Shown here: positions 1 to 8,848 of the stretch, piece by piece | How the letters are laid out: every line of letters starts with the position of its first letter | How positions within the stretch are numbered: the stretch's first letter is position 1 | NCBI RefSeq assembly: GCF_000373145.1 | Contig: NZ_KB890603.1 | Span: forward strand, 186,001 to 250,000 | Direction: 5' to 3' | DNA from: Thermus oshimai DSM 12092 | GTDB lineage: Bacteria; Deinococcota; Deinococci; Deinococcales; Thermaceae | DNA: 64,000 nt | The notes under the pieces: generated by a model | The model's database searches: none | What the model was told of the DNA's origin: nothing | The model's input: only the letters and a program-made list of their open reading frames with translations | Position numbers and translations under genes: made by a program

Positions 1-943
1 GGGTGCGCTTTAGGCGCAGGTCGCTATGCCAGAAGCGGTCCTCTGGGGCCAGGAGCTCGCCGTAGGTGTGCACGTAGTCCGCGTTGGACACCACCAGGTC
101 CGCCTTCAGGACCTCCCCGTCCTCCAGCACCACCCCCTTCACCCGCCCGCCCCGCACCAGGATGCGGCGCACCGGGGCCCCTAGCCGTACCTTCCCCCCG
201 AGCTCCTCCAGCTTGCGGATGAGGCCCCGCACCAAGGCCCCCGTGCCCCCCAGGGCGAAGTGGACCCCCCAGTTCCGCTCCACGAAGTGGATCATGGCGT
301 AGATGGCGGGCACGGAGAGGGGGTTCCCCCCGATGAGGAGGCTTTCAAAGGAGAAGACCCGGCGCATCTTGGGGTTCTGGAAGTACTTCTTCACGAAGGA
401 GAAGAGGGGGCGCACCGCGTCTAGCCGGAGGAGGTCCGGGGCCACCCGGAGGAGGTCTAAGAGGCTTCCAAAGTGGGTGAAGCCCAGTTCCAGGAAGCCC
501 CGCTGGAAGATCCGCCGGGCGGCCTCCTCAAACCGCAGGTAGCCGGCCTCGTCCTCCGGGGCCAGGCGGCGGATCTCGGAGAGGAGGTGGTCCCGGTCGT
601 TGTTGTAGTCAAAGTGGGTGCCGTCCGGGAAGTGGATGCGGTAGAAGGGGTCCAGGGGGACGAGCTTCACGTAGCGCTCCGTGTGGGGGAGGCCTTCCCA
701 TTGGGGGAAGTCCGGGTAGAGCCGGGGTTCCCCTGGTGCGGTGGCGAAGAGGTCCTCCAGGAAGGGGGGGACGGTGATCACCGTGGGCCCCATGTCAAAG
801 GTGAAGCCCTCCGCCCGGTGCACCCGGGCCCGCCCCCCGGGGTCGGGGAGCTTTTCCAGGACCAGGACCTCGAGGCCCATGGCCGCAAGCCGGATGGCCG
901 CGGAAAGCCCCCCTACGCCGCTTCCGATGACGATGGCCCGCAT
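1..943 (-). CDS. crtI: Phytoene desaturase (partial, 3' end beyond window)
   Basis: Carotenoid biosynthesis oxidoreductase that desaturates phytoene. The start is the ATG at 943; the C-terminus runs off the left edge. The N-terminus has the FAD dinucleotide-binding motif ([15 protein letters not shown]), followed by the CrtI-typical stretch [12 protein letters not shown] and later [13 protein letters not shown]. It lies downstream of the (p)ppGpp synthetase gene with a 46-bp gap. A possible -10 box (TAGACT) sits 9 bases before the ATG, so it may have its own promoter. CrtI family is clear. Which desaturation steps it performs cannot be told from sequence alone. Confidence 0.9.
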   Translation of the reverse strand, partial: MRAIVIGSGVGGLSAAIRLAAMGLEVLVLEKLPDPGGRARVHRAEGFTFDMGPTVITVPPFLEDLFATAPGEPRLYPDFPQWEGLPHTERYVKLVPLDPFYRIHFPDGTHFDYNNDRDHLLSEIRRLAPEDEAGYLRFEEAARRIFQRGFLELGFTHFGSLLDLLRVAPDLLRLDAVRPLFSFVKKYFQNPKMRRVFSFESLLIGGNPLSVPAIYAMIHFVERNWGVHFALGGTGALVRGLIRKLEELGGKVRLGAPVRRILVRGGRVKGVVLEDGEVLKADLVVSNADYVHTYGELLAPEDRFWHSDLRLKRT

Positions 944-989
944 ATGGGCCAAAGTCTACCCTCTGGCCTGGGGGCAATCTGGCCCTGGG

Positions 990-3188
990 CTACACCCAGC
1001 GCACGGCCTCCACCCCCCGCACCCCGGCGATGGCCTTCTGGAGGCTTTCCCGCTCCCCGTCCTGGATGGGGAGCCGGAGGCGGATCCGGGCCTTGGGGCC
1101 CAGGATCCGGGTTTCCGAGCCCAGGGCGCTTTTGCCCGCCTCGGCCACCACCTGCATCACGTCCCGGAGGAGGCCGGTGCGGTCCTGGGCCAGGACCTCG
1201 AGGGTGGCCACCTTCCCCCCCACCCCCTCCCAGTAGGCCCCGATGACCCGGTCCGCCTCCGGGCCCTGGAGGATGCGGCGCAGGTTGGGGCAGTCCGCCC
1301 GGTGGACCGTCACCCCCCGCCCCCGGGTGACGAAGCCCAGGATGCTGTCCCCCTTCATGGGCTCGCAGCAGGAGGCCAGGCGGATGGGGGCCTGGAGGTC
1401 CTGCTCCAGGCGGATGCCCCACTCGTTCTTGGGGACGGGTTTGGGCTTTTCGGGCCTGGCCAGGGCCTTGGGGTAGAGGAGTTCGGCCACCGCCTTGGGG
1501 GTGGTGCGGTTCAGGGCCAGGGCCAGGTAGAGCTCCTCCGGGGAAGGGGGGAGGCCCAGGCGCTTGGCCGCCTCCTCCAGCTGGCTGTCCGTGGGCTTGG
1601 GGAGGCCCCGGCGCTTGAGGTAGCGCTCCAGGAGGGCCTGGCCCTTCTCCAGGGTTTCCTGGCGCTCTAAGGCGCGGAAGTACTGGCGGATCTTGCTCTT
1701 GGCGCTCCGGGTCTTGGCGAACTCCAGCCAGCCCTTGGAGGGGTGGGCGTTTTTGGCGGTGAGGATCTCCACCATCTCCCCGTTCTGGAGCTCGTAGGAG
1801 AGGGGGACGATGCGCCCGTTCACCTTGGCCCCCACCATGTGGTGGCCCACCTCGGTGTGGATGTGGTAGGCGAAGTCCACGGGGGTGGCCCCTTTGGGCA
1901 GGTTGATGATCCGCCCCTTGGGGGTGAAGACGAAGACCCGCCCCCCCAGGAGGTCTTTGGTCACCGCCTCCACGAACTCCCGGGAGCTAGAAAACTCCTG
2001 CTGCCACTCCTGGATGCTCTTGAGCCAGGAAACCCGGCGCTTCACCTCCTCGGGGTCGGTGAGGCCCTCCTTGTAGAGCCAGTGGGCGGCGATGCCGTAC
2101 TCCGCCACCTTGTGCATCTCCCGGGTGCGGATCTGGACCTCTAAGGGGAGGCCCTCCAGGGCGATGACCGTGGTGTGGAGGCTCTGGTAGCCGTTGGGTT
2201 TGGGCACGGCGATGTAGTCCTTCACCCGCCCGGGGATGGGCTGCCAGAGGGCGTGGACCAGGCCCAGGACGTGGTAGCAGACCTGCTTTTCCCTGAGGCT
2301 CCTCGCCTCCTCCGTGGCGCTCGGCTTGGGGTCCAGGATGACCCGCACCGCCAGGAGGTCGTAGATCTGCTCCAGGGCCTTCCCCTCCCGCTCCATCTTC
2401 TTCCAGATGGAGTAGAGGTGCTTGGGGCGCCCCGTGACCTCAAAGCCCTGGATCTGGGCCTGGAGGAGCTCGTCCTTCTCCAGGGCCTCCTTCAGCCGGG
2501 CCATGGCCCTTTCCACCAGCTTTTCCCGGGCCTCCTGGCCCTCTTTCAGCCTTTCCAGGAGGCTCTGGTAGGCCTCGGGGTGGAGGTAGCGGAAGGAGAG
2601 GTCTTCCAGCTCCCACTTGATCTGGCCCATACCCAAGCGGTGGGCCAGGGGGGCGTAGATCTCCAGGGTTTCCTGGGCGATGCGCCGCTGCTTTTCGGGC
2701 GGCATGTGCTCTAAGGTGCGGAGGTTATGCAGGCGGTCCGCCAGCTTCACGATGATGATCCGCACGTCCTCCGCCATGGCGATGAACATCTGGCGGAGGT
2801 CCTCCGCCCGGCGCTCCTCGCCCTCGAGGTTGGCCATCTTGTAGAGCTTGCTGACCTTGGTCTCCCCCTCCACGATGCGCCGCACCCCAGCGCCGAAGCG
2901 CCTCTCAAGCTCCTCGGGGGCCACCCCGCAGTCCTCCACCACGTCGTGGAGGAGGCCCGCCATGACCGTCTCCGCGTCCATGCGCAAGGAGGCCAGGATC
3001 TCGGCCACCGCCACGGGGTGGGTGATGTAGGGCTCCCCGCTCCGCCTCCTTTGCCCCGCGTGGGCGGCCTCGGCGAAGCGGTAGGCGGCCTCCACCTGGG
3101 CCACCTCCTCCTCCGAGAGGTAGGCCAGATGGGGTCTGAGTTGGGACCAGAGGTCGGCTTCTAGGGCCACCACCTTCCAGTGTAGCAC
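990..3188 (-). CDS. RelA/SpoT bifunctional (p)ppGpp synthetase/hydrolase
   Basis: Stringent-response enzyme of Rsh type that makes and degrades (p)ppGpp from GTP/GDP and ATP. The 732-aa protein has an N-terminal HD hydrolase domain (THPVAVAEIL, then GLLHDVVED), a nucleotidyl-transferase synthetase domain (YIAVPKPNGYQSLHTTV), a TGS domain (VFVFTPKGRIINLPKG) and a C-terminal ACT domain. Both catalytic halves look intact. The GTG start at 3188 directly abuts the stop of the upstream coiled-coil gene (0-bp gap). An alternative GTG pair lies four to five codons further in, after GGAAGG, so the exact start is uncertain. The two genes are probably cotranscribed and translationally coupled. Confidence 0.93.
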   Translation of the reverse strand: MLHWKVVALEADLWSQLRPHLAYLSEEEVAQVEAAYRFAEAAHAGQRRRSGEPYITHPVAVAEILASLRMDAETVMAGLLHDVVEDCGVAPEELERRFGAGVRRIVEGETKVSKLYKMANLEGEERRAEDLRQMFIAMAEDVRIIIVKLADRLHNLRTLEHMPPEKQRRIAQETLEIYAPLAHRLGMGQIKWELEDLSFRYLHPEAYQSLLERLKEGQEAREKLVERAMARLKEALEKDELLQAQIQGFEVTGRPKHLYSIWKKMEREGKALEQIYDLLAVRVILDPKPSATEEARSLREKQVCYHVLGLVHALWQPIPGRVKDYIAVPKPNGYQSLHTTVIALEGLPLEVQIRTREMHKVAEYGIAAHWLYKEGLTDPEEVKRRVSWLKSIQEWQQEFSSSREFVEAVTKDLLGGRVFVFTPKGRIINLPKGATPVDFAYHIHTEVGHHMVGAKVNGRIVPLSYELQNGEMVEILTAKNAHPSKGWLEFAKTRSAKSKIRQYFRALERQETLEKGQALLERYLKRRGLPKPTDSQLEEAAKRLGLPPSPEELYLALALNRTTPKAVAELLYPKALARPEKPKPVPKNEWGIRLEQDLQAPIRLASCCEPMKGDSILGFVTRGRGVTVHRADCPNLRRILQGPEADRVIGAYWEGVGGKVATLEVLAQDRTGLLRDVMQVVAEAGKSALGSETRILGPKARIRLRLPIQDGERESLQKAIAGVRGVEAVRWV

Positions 3189-5402
3189 CTAGAGGAGAAG
3201 GCCAAGCTCCTGCAGGAAGGCGGAAAGGGCGCTTCGCTCCAGAAGGGCGGCCAGGGTTTTCCCCTCCCTTGGGGCCAGGACCAGGGCCTTGGGGCCCAGG
3301 AGGACCACCGCCGCTTTTCTCTTCTCCTTAAGCCCCGCGTCCAGGAGGTCCAGAGCCTTCTGGAAAGCCTCCAGGGGCGGGCGGGGGAGGGGAAGGGGGC
3401 CCTCCTCCAGGAGGCCCAGGGCCTCCACCCCGGGGAGGCGGAGGGGCTTTAAGGGGTCTTCCCCGGCCAGGGCTCCGAAAAGGGCCTCCACATCTGCGCT
3501 CCCGATCTCCTTGAGCACCGCCTGGGCCGCCTCCTTCTCCCGCTCGGCCTCCTTGAGGAGCCGTTCCGCTTCCTCCAGGGCCCTTTCCACCTCCAAGACC
3601 CCCGCGGGCCCCAGCCGGGCGAGCCTATCCCAGGCGGCCTCCAGGAACTCCGCCAGGGGTTTGAGCCGGCCCGTGGTCTCGCTCTTCAGGTCCTGGACCC
3701 GGGCGTAGCCCCTGAGGAAGGCGGCCAGGCGGGTGGTGAGCTCGGAGCGCCGGGCCTCCAGCTTGCGCCTTAGGGCCTGGAGGGCCCGGGCGATGGGGGT
3801 GGGGTCGGGGAGGGGCTTGGCCTTTTCCTCGGCGATGGCCCTTAAGACGGCCTCGCCCCCGAAGGCGCGGAAGCGCTCCGCCAGGGCCTCGAGGCGGGCG
3901 AGCTCCTCCAAGGCCCTTTGCCGCCTCTCCGCCTTGGCCTCGGCCAGGCGCTTCCTGAAGCCCTCCAGGTCGGGCAGGCGGCCCTGGGCCACCTCGCCCA
4001 GGAGGCCCGCCCAGGCCTCCCCAAGCCCCAGGGCCCGGGCCTCCCCCTCCAGGGCCTTGAGGGCCGCCTCCGCTTCCTGGAGCTTCTCCTTTAGGGCCGC
4101 CTCCTCCCCCGCCTTTTTCAAAAGCTCCGCGTAGCGGGCCCTGAGGGCGGGGAGGGCCTCCCCCAAGCGCTCCTCCGGGGTGGCCTTGAGCTCCTCCAGA
4201 AGGGGTCTAAAGGCCTCCCCTTTGGCGGCAAGCTCCCTGAGGAGGGCCTCCTTTTCCTCCCTAAGGCGCCTCGCCTCCTCCTCCAGGGCCTTAAGGCTCT
4301 CCTCCAGGGGGAGGAGGTCGGGGAAGCCCCCTTCCTTGAGGGTTTCCTCCGCCAGCCTTAGGGCCGCTTCCAGGGGGGCCTTGGCCTCGGGGGGAAGGGG
4401 AAGGCGCCTTAGGGCCTCTTCCAGCTGGATGAGCCGGGCCCGCTTTTCCGCCTTCAGGTTGGCCTCGGCCTCTTTGAAGGCCGCCTCCAGGGCCTGGAGC
4501 TTCTCCCCCGCGGGGCTTCCCGCCTCCAGGAGGGCCTCCACCTCGGCGAGAAGGGGGCTCACCGTGGCCCGCTCCAGGAGGGGGGCGTGGCGGGCCAGGA
4601 GGTCCTTTAGCTTCCGCCTTTCCTCCTCCACCACCATGGCCTGGATGCGCTCCGCCGCCTCCTCGGGGAGGGCCTCGAGGTCAATGACCAGCTCCCCTTC
4701 CAGCTCCGAGGCGTCCTCCACGGTGACGTAGACCTCGGGCTCGGCCTCCTCCGTCTGGAAGACGATCTCCGGCAGGGTGGGGGCGCGGACGGCGCTGGAC
4801 TCCAGAAGCTTCCTCAGCTCCAGGGCCAAGGCCCGAGCCCGCTCCACCTCCCCCTGGGCCAGGGTGCCCTCCCCGTGGGCCTGCCGGATGGTGCCCACCA
4901 GGCTTTCCAGGCGGCGGACCTTGGCTCCCCCCAGGTGCCGCACCCTTTCTAGGGTCTCCTCCAGGTGGGCCAGGTCCCGGGCCTGGCGGAGAAGGGCCTC
5001 CTCCAGCTTCTCCTCCAGGGCCTCCAGAAGCCTAAGCCCCTCCGCCAAGAGGGCGGGGTCCTCCCCCTGGCGGAGGCGGTTGTAAAGGGCCCTAAGCCTT
5101 CCCACCTCCGGCCAGTCCAGGTAGAGCTGGAAGCGCCTAAGGCCCTCCTCCAGGGCCTTGAGCCCCTCGGGGGTTTTGAGGCGCTTCAGGGCCTCCTCCA
5201 CCACCCGGCGGGCCTCCTCGGGCCTAAGCCTCGCCTGGAGTTCCCGGAAGAAGGGCCCTTTTAGGAGGGCCTCCCCGTCCTCGGGGGTGAGCTCCTTCGG
5301 GGTCTTGCCGAGCCGCTTGAGGCCTTCTTCCAAGACCACCTGGGCCCTCTGGCCCAGATGGGGCTGGACGGCCTCCAGGATGACCTGGTGGACCTCGGGC
5401 AT
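3189..5402 (-). CDS. Large Glu/Leu/Ala-rich coiled-coil protein of unknown function
   Basis: The 737-aa protein has no catalytic motif I recognise. About residues 90-640 are almost continuous amphipathic helix rich in Glu, Ala, Leu and Arg, with heptad-like spacing, interrupted near residues 215-250 by a short acidic beta-like segment (VYVTVEDASELEGELV). The last 40 residues (AAVVLLGPKALVLAPREG) look globular. No signal peptide or membrane segment is visible, so it is predicted to be cytoplasmic. The ATG at 5402 is preceded by TATAGT 7 bases upstream, a leaderless promoter that overlaps the stop codon of the mscS gene. It directly precedes the (p)ppGpp synthetase gene. Its function is not inferred. 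Confidence 0.75.
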   Translation of the reverse strand: MPEVHQVILEAVQPHLGQRAQVVLEEGLKRLGKTPKELTPEDGEALLKGPFFRELQARLRPEEARRVVEEALKRLKTPEGLKALEEGLRRFQLYLDWPEVGRLRALYNRLRQGEDPALLAEGLRLLEALEEKLEEALLRQARDLAHLEETLERVRHLGGAKVRRLESLVGTIRQAHGEGTLAQGEVERARALALELRKLLESSAVRAPTLPEIVFQTEEAEPEVYVTVEDASELEGELVIDLEALPEEAAERIQAMVVEEERRKLKDLLARHAPLLERATVSPLLAEVEALLEAGSPAGEKLQALEAAFKEAEANLKAEKRARLIQLEEALRRLPLPPEAKAPLEAALRLAEETLKEGGFPDLLPLEESLKALEEEARRLREEKEALLRELAAKGEAFRPLLEELKATPEERLGEALPALRARYAELLKKAGEEAALKEKLQEAEAALKALEGEARALGLGEAWAGLLGEVAQGRLPDLEGFRKRLAEAKAERRQRALEELARLEALAERFRAFGGEAVLRAIAEEKAKPLPDPTPIARALQALRRKLEARRSELTTRLAAFLRGYARVQDLKSETTGRLKPLAEFLEAAWDRLARLGPAGVLEVERALEEAERLLKEAEREKEAAQAVLKEIGSADVEALFGALAGEDPLKPLRLPGVEALGLLEEGPLPLPRPPLEAFQKALDLLDAGLKEKRKAAVVLLGPKALVLAPREGKTLAALLERSALSAFLQELGLLL

Positions 5403-5410
5403 CCCCTAGA

Positions 5411-6469
5411 CTATACCCCTTTTTCCAGCCTTAAGGGCTCCCCCAGGTAGAGCTTCAGGTGGGGGTAGGGGATCTCTATCCCCTCCCGGTCCAGGCGGTT
5501 CTTGATGCGGCGGCGGAACTCCCGGGCCACGGCCCACTGCTGGGCGGGCTTGGTGCTGAAGAGCACCCGGATGACCACCCCCGAGTCCGCCAGGTTCTGC
5601 ACCCCTAAGACCTCCGGGGGCTCGGTGAAGGCGTCCTGCCACTCGGGGTCCCGGTGGAAGGCCTCCACCTCGTCCCGGAAGACCCCAAGGACCCGGTCCA
5701 GGTCCTCCTTGTAGGCCACGCTCACGTCCACCACCGCCCGACTCCACTCCTGGGTGAGGACGGTGACCTGCTGCACCTGGGAGTTGGGGATGAAGTGCAC
5801 CCGGCCCTCCAGGTCCCTTAAGACGGTGAGGCGCAGGTTGAACCGCTCCACCTGCCCCCCCACGCCCCCGATCTGGACGATGTCCCCCACCCCGTACTGG
5901 TCCTCCAGGAGGATGAAGAAGCCGTTGATGAAGTCCCGGATGAGGTTCTGCGCGGCGAAGCTGATGGCCAGTCCCGCCACCCCCGCCCCCGCCAGGAGGG
6001 CGGTGACGTTGAGGCCCAGGTTGGAGAGGAGGAAAAGCCCCCCCACCACCAGGACCACCCCCTTGAGGAAGGATTCGGACACCGCCCTCAGGGTCTTCCG
6101 CCGCACCGCCTCCCGGGTGAGTTCCGTCCCCTCCGGTTCGGGCAGGCGGCTTAGGAGACGGGGGAGGAGGCGGTAGCCCAGGTAGGTGAGGGCTAAGACC
6201 CCGAGGGCGGCCAGGCCCCGCCCCCCCACCCAGGCCACCAGGGCCTCCCCCCAGCTCCGAAGGGGCTCGTAGGGAAGCCCCAGGGCGTGGGCCAGGTAGG
6301 CCAGGGCCAGGAGGAGGAGGAAGCCCCACCAGCCCCAGGCCAGGAGGCGGAAAAGGGCGTCGTCCCGCTCCCCGGGGATGGCCTGGGCCAGGGCCCGGAA
6401 GAGCCTCCCTCCCAGACGCCCCAGGAGGACCACCGCCGCCAGGGCCAGGAGGAGGTGAAGGGCCGCCAC
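5411..6469 (-). CDS. Small-conductance mechanosensitive channel (MscS family)
   Basis: Membrane channel that releases solutes on hypo-osmotic shock. From the GTG at 6469 it is 352 aa with several N-terminal hydrophobic segments, then the MscS pore helix and beta domain: AGAGVAGLAISFAAQNLIRDF and EDQYGVGDIVQIGGVGGQVERF are diagnostic. The open frame extends further upstream but would run into the divergent hemQ gene, so I prefer this GTG, where a hydrophobic helix begins. A CTG at 6478 is another possibility. The divergent spacing to hemQ is only about 20 bp. Confidence 0.88.
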   Translation of the reverse strand: MAALHLLLALAAVVLLGRLGGRLFRALAQAIPGERDDALFRLLAWGWWGFLLLLALAYLAHALGLPYEPLRSWGEALVAWVGGRGLAALGVLALTYLGYRLLPRLLSRLPEPEGTELTREAVRRKTLRAVSESFLKGVVLVVGGLFLLSNLGLNVTALLAGAGVAGLAISFAAQNLIRDFINGFFILLEDQYGVGDIVQIGGVGGQVERFNLRLTVLRDLEGRVHFIPNSQVQQVTVLTQEWSRAVVDVSVAYKEDLDRVLGVFRDEVEAFHRDPEWQDAFTEPPEVLGVQNLADSGVVIRVLFSTKPAQQWAVAREFRRRIKNRLDREGIEIPYPHLKLYLGEPLRLEKGV

Positions 6470-6478
6470 GGGGTTCAG

Positions 6479-6484
6479 TATAGT
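6479..6484 (+). promoter_or_regulatory. -10 box of leaderless hemQ promoter
   Basis: TATAGT lies 6 bases before the ATG of hemQ. This leaves room for a transcript that begins at or within a base or two of the start codon. No ribosome-binding site separates box and start. Confidence 0.6.
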
Positions 6485-6490
6485 GGGGGC

Positions 6491-7240
6491 ATGGAGCGCC
6501 ACGCGCCGGAGCCCACCTTTACCCTCGAGGGCTGGCAGGTCCTCCACGACTTCCGCACCCTGGACTTCCCCGCCTGGATGGCCGCCCCCAAGGAGGAGCG
6601 GGCGGCGGCCTGGGAGGAGCTGAAGGGCCTCCTAGGGGCCTGGCGGGCCCTGGAGGAAAGGGGCCTTGGCCTTTCCCGGGTCTACCAGGTGGTGACCACG
6701 AAGGCGGACCTCCTCTTCCTCCACTTCCGGGAGGACCTGGACGCCCTTTTGGAGGCGGAAGAAAAGCTCAACAAGAGCCGCCTGGCCCGCTTTCTCCGCC
6801 CGGCCTACGGCTTCTACTCCGTGGTGGAGCTGGGGAGCCAGACCGGCCCCTTGGACCCCGAGGCCCCCTACATCAAGCCCCGCCTCCGCCCCAGGGTGCC
6901 CGAGGGGGGGTACGTCTGCTTCTACCCCATGAACAAGCGCCGCCAGGGGGCGGACAACTGGTACCTGCTCCCCGCCAAGGAAAGGGCCGAGCTCATGAAG
7001 GCCCACGGGGAGACGGGAAGGAAGTACCAGGGGAAGGTCCTGCAGGTCATCAGCGGGGCCCAGGGCCTGGACGACTGGGAATGGGGGGTGGACCTCTTCA
7101 GCGAGGACCCCATCCAGTTCAAGAAGATCGTCTACGAGATGCGCTTTGACGAGGTCTCCGCCCGCTATGGGGAGTTTGGGCCCTTCTATGTGGGCCGCCA
7201 CCTCTCCCCGGAGGCCCTGGCCCGCTTCCTGGAGGTGTGA
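6491..7240 (+). CDS. hemQ: HemQ coproheme decarboxylase / chlorite-dismutase family protein
   Basis: The 249-aa protein belongs to the chlorite dismutase superfamily. Members of this type carry out the last step of coproporphyrin-dependent haem synthesis, the oxidative decarboxylation of coproheme. Diagnostic stretches are YVCFYPMNKRR and NWYLLP in the middle, and KKIVYEMRFDEVSARYGEFG near the C-terminus. The latter contains the region around the proximal haem ligand. Both ferredoxin-like halves are present. True chlorite dismutase activity is unlikely in this non-chlorate context. The downstream gene overlaps its stop codon and is a half-size relative. Confidence 0.9.
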   Translation: MERHAPEPTFTLEGWQVLHDFRTLDFPAWMAAPKEERAAAWEELKGLLGAWRALEERGLGLSRVYQVVTTKADLLFLHFREDLDALLEAEEKLNKSRLARFLRPAYGFYSVVELGSQTGPLDPEAPYIKPRLRPRVPEGGYVCFYPMNKRRQGADNWYLLPAKERAELMKAHGETGRKYQGKVLQVISGAQGLDDWEWGVDLFSEDPIQFKKIVYEMRFDEVSARYGEFGPFYVGRHLSPEALARFLEV

Positions 7241-7716
7241 TGTACTGGGCCTTCACCGCCTTCCGCCTCCTCCCCGAGTTCCGCCGCCTGGAGGCGGAGG
7301 TCCAGGAGCACCTGAAGGACGAGCTTTCCGCCCTCTTGGAGCGCTGGGGTGGGCGGGGGATTGCCCTTTACAGCCTGGTGGGGTTTTCCGGCGAGGCGGA
7401 CCTCCTCCTCTTCCAGCAGGCGGAAGACCCCCGGGCCTTCCCCCTCCTGCAGAAGGAGCTCCACCGCACCCGCATGCTGGGCTTCCTGGTCCCGGAGGGG
7501 CGCTTTCTGGACCGGGGGGAGGGGAGCCCGGAGGGGGAGGCCCTCCTCCTCCTCCCCTTTGGCCTCGAGGGGGAGGCGGAGGGGCTTAGGGTCCTCCGGG
7601 GGGAGGCCCTGGCCCTGGTGGAAGGCCCTCTGGAGCGCTTGTTCCCCCTCTTCCTAAGGGAGGGGGGGTATCTGGGCCTGAAAAAGGCCCCCCGGGAGGC
7701 CCTGGACGAGCTTTAG
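7240..7716 (+). CDS. Half-size HemQ/Cld-like paralogue of unknown function
   Basis: The ATG at 7240 overlaps the hemQ stop (TGATG), with GGAGG just upstream, so translation is coupled. The 159-aa protein resembles the N-terminal ferredoxin-like half of the neighbouring HemQ. Both have an aromatic start, a long helix, then GEADLLLFQ (HemQ: KADLLFLHF) followed by a helix ending TRMLGFL (HemQ: SRLARFL). The rest does not carry the HemQ signatures for the haem-binding half. It may be a regulatory or partner subunit, or a degenerate duplicate. The relationship is by eye only. Confidence 0.6.
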   Translation: MYWAFTAFRLLPEFRRLEAEVQEHLKDELSALLERWGGRGIALYSLVGFSGEADLLLFQQAEDPRAFPLLQKELHRTRMLGFLVPEGRFLDRGEGSPEGEALLLLPFGLEGEAEGLRVLRGEALALVEGPLERLFPLFLREGGYLGLKKAPREALDEL

Positions 7717-7719
7717 CCC

Positions 7720-8322
7720 CTAGCGGCTCGCCCATAGGGCCAGGAGGAGGAAAAGGAGGCTCCCAAGGCCCACGGTGAAGAGGGCCGCCCTTCGGGTCCT
7801 CAGCATGAGGAGGCCCAGGGCCAGCCCGGTAAGGCTCACCAGGGCCAGGAAGAGGGCAAAGAGGTCCAGGGCCCATCGCCAGGCCCCCGGGGTGTCCCGG
7901 CCCTTGTGAAGGTCGTTCAGCACCCCCACAAGCCCCGCTTCGGTGACGCTTAGGCGGTAGGCCCCGCTACGGAGGTCCACCTGGGCGTCCGCGGCGTAGC
8001 CGGGGGCGCGGAAGGAAAGCCAGGCCTCCCCCCCGCTTTCCCCGTACTCCGCCACCCGCCCTCTTAGGCCTAGGGCCCGGAGGTCCTCCGCCAGGCGGAG
8101 CCAGTCCACCGCCTCCCCCTGGAGGTAGGGCCCCTGCAGGGTGCCCTGGAGGCGGCGGGTGCGGCCTTCCCCAAACCACTCCGGGTGGTTCAGGGTGAGG
8201 CCGGTGGCCGCGAAGAAGAGGAGGGCCAAAAGGGCCAGGAGGGAGAGGTAGAGGTGCAGGGTGCGGGCAAAGCCGTAAAGCCGCGCCCGGGCCAGCTTTG
8301 CCCTAGGCCTTGCGGTAGTCAA
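7720..8322 (-). CDS. PepSY-associated membrane protein
   Basis: The 200-aa integral membrane protein has one N-terminal transmembrane helix (about 22-42, ending TGLTLNHPEWF), an extracytoplasmic PepSY-like domain (about 60-130) and two C-terminal helices (about 150-198). This is the usual plan of PepSY_TM proteins in transmembrane electron transfer. The TTG at 8322 is chosen because GGAGGT lies 5 bases before it and no ATG or GTG follows before the first helix. It overlaps the DUF2271 gene by 20 bp and is last in the apbE operon. DLRSGAY at 116-122 partly resembles a flavin-attachment site. Confidence 0.75.
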   Translation of the reverse strand: MTTARPRAKLARARLYGFARTLHLYLSLLALLALLFFAATGLTLNHPEWFGEGRTRRLQGTLQGPYLQGEAVDWLRLAEDLRALGLRGRVAEYGESGGEAWLSFRAPGYAADAQVDLRSGAYRLSVTEAGLVGVLNDLHKGRDTPGAWRWALDLFALFLALVSLTGLALGLLMLRTRRAALFTVGLGSLLFLLLALWASR

Positions 8323-8836
8323 GGGCCACCTCCGAAAGCTCCCCCTTCAGGGTGTAGGTCTTCTTGAAGGGTTTGGGGCCGATCTCCACCGCTTCCCGGA
8401 AAAGCTCGTAGGGCCCGTGCTCCCGGGCGTACTCCACGCAGATGTGGTAGCGCCCCTGGGCCACGGGCCGCCCCGCCTCGTCCTTCCCGTCCCAGACCAC
8501 CCGGTACCGCCCGGGGGGGCGGGTGGGGCCGGAGAGGGTGCGCATCCTTTCCGGCGTGCTTTGCAGGAAGTAGCGCCGGAGCTCGTTCCACCACCTTTCC
8601 CCTTTCCCCGGCATGAGGAAAAGGGCCAGGGTGCGCACCAGGTTGCCCCGCTCGTCCTCCACGTAGCAGGCCACGTAGGGGGCCCGGTAGCGGAACCCCC
8701 CGCCCTGGTAGGCGAAGGCCACCTCCAGCTCCATGCCCTGCGGCCAGGGGGCCCCTTGCGCCCGGGCGAGGCCTAGGGCCATCATCCCCATCACCCGGCG
8801 AAAAAACGACCTCCGGCTGTAGTAGCGCTTCAGCAT
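8303..8836 (-). CDS. DUF2271 periplasmic protein with Tat-like signal
   Basis: The 177-aa protein starts with a twin-arginine type leader (RRSFFRRVMGMMALGLARAQ), so it is probably exported folded. The remainder fits DUF2271: a beta-rich domain with YVACYVEDERGNLVRTLALF, FLMPGKGERWWNELRRYF and a closing GRYRVVWDGKDEAG segment. DUF2271 proteins are repeatedly found beside ApbE and PepSY proteins, as here, which suggests a role in an extracytoplasmic redox system. GGGAGG lies 5 bases before the ATG. No catalytic residues can be assigned. Confidence 0.75.
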   Translation of the reverse strand: MLKRYYSRRSFFRRVMGMMALGLARAQGAPWPQGMELEVAFAYQGGGFRYRAPYVACYVEDERGNLVRTLALFLMPGKGERWWNELRRYFLQSTPERMRTLSGPTRPPGRYRVVWDGKDEAGRPVAQGRYHICVEYAREHGPYELFREAVEIGPKPFKKTYTLKGELSEVALDYRKA

Positions 8837-8848
8837 CCTTCCCTCCCT

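Noticed and set aside
6491-7240. True chlorite dismutase for chlorate respiration
   Set aside because: The YPMNKRR pattern and absence of chlorate-reductase genes favour HemQ.
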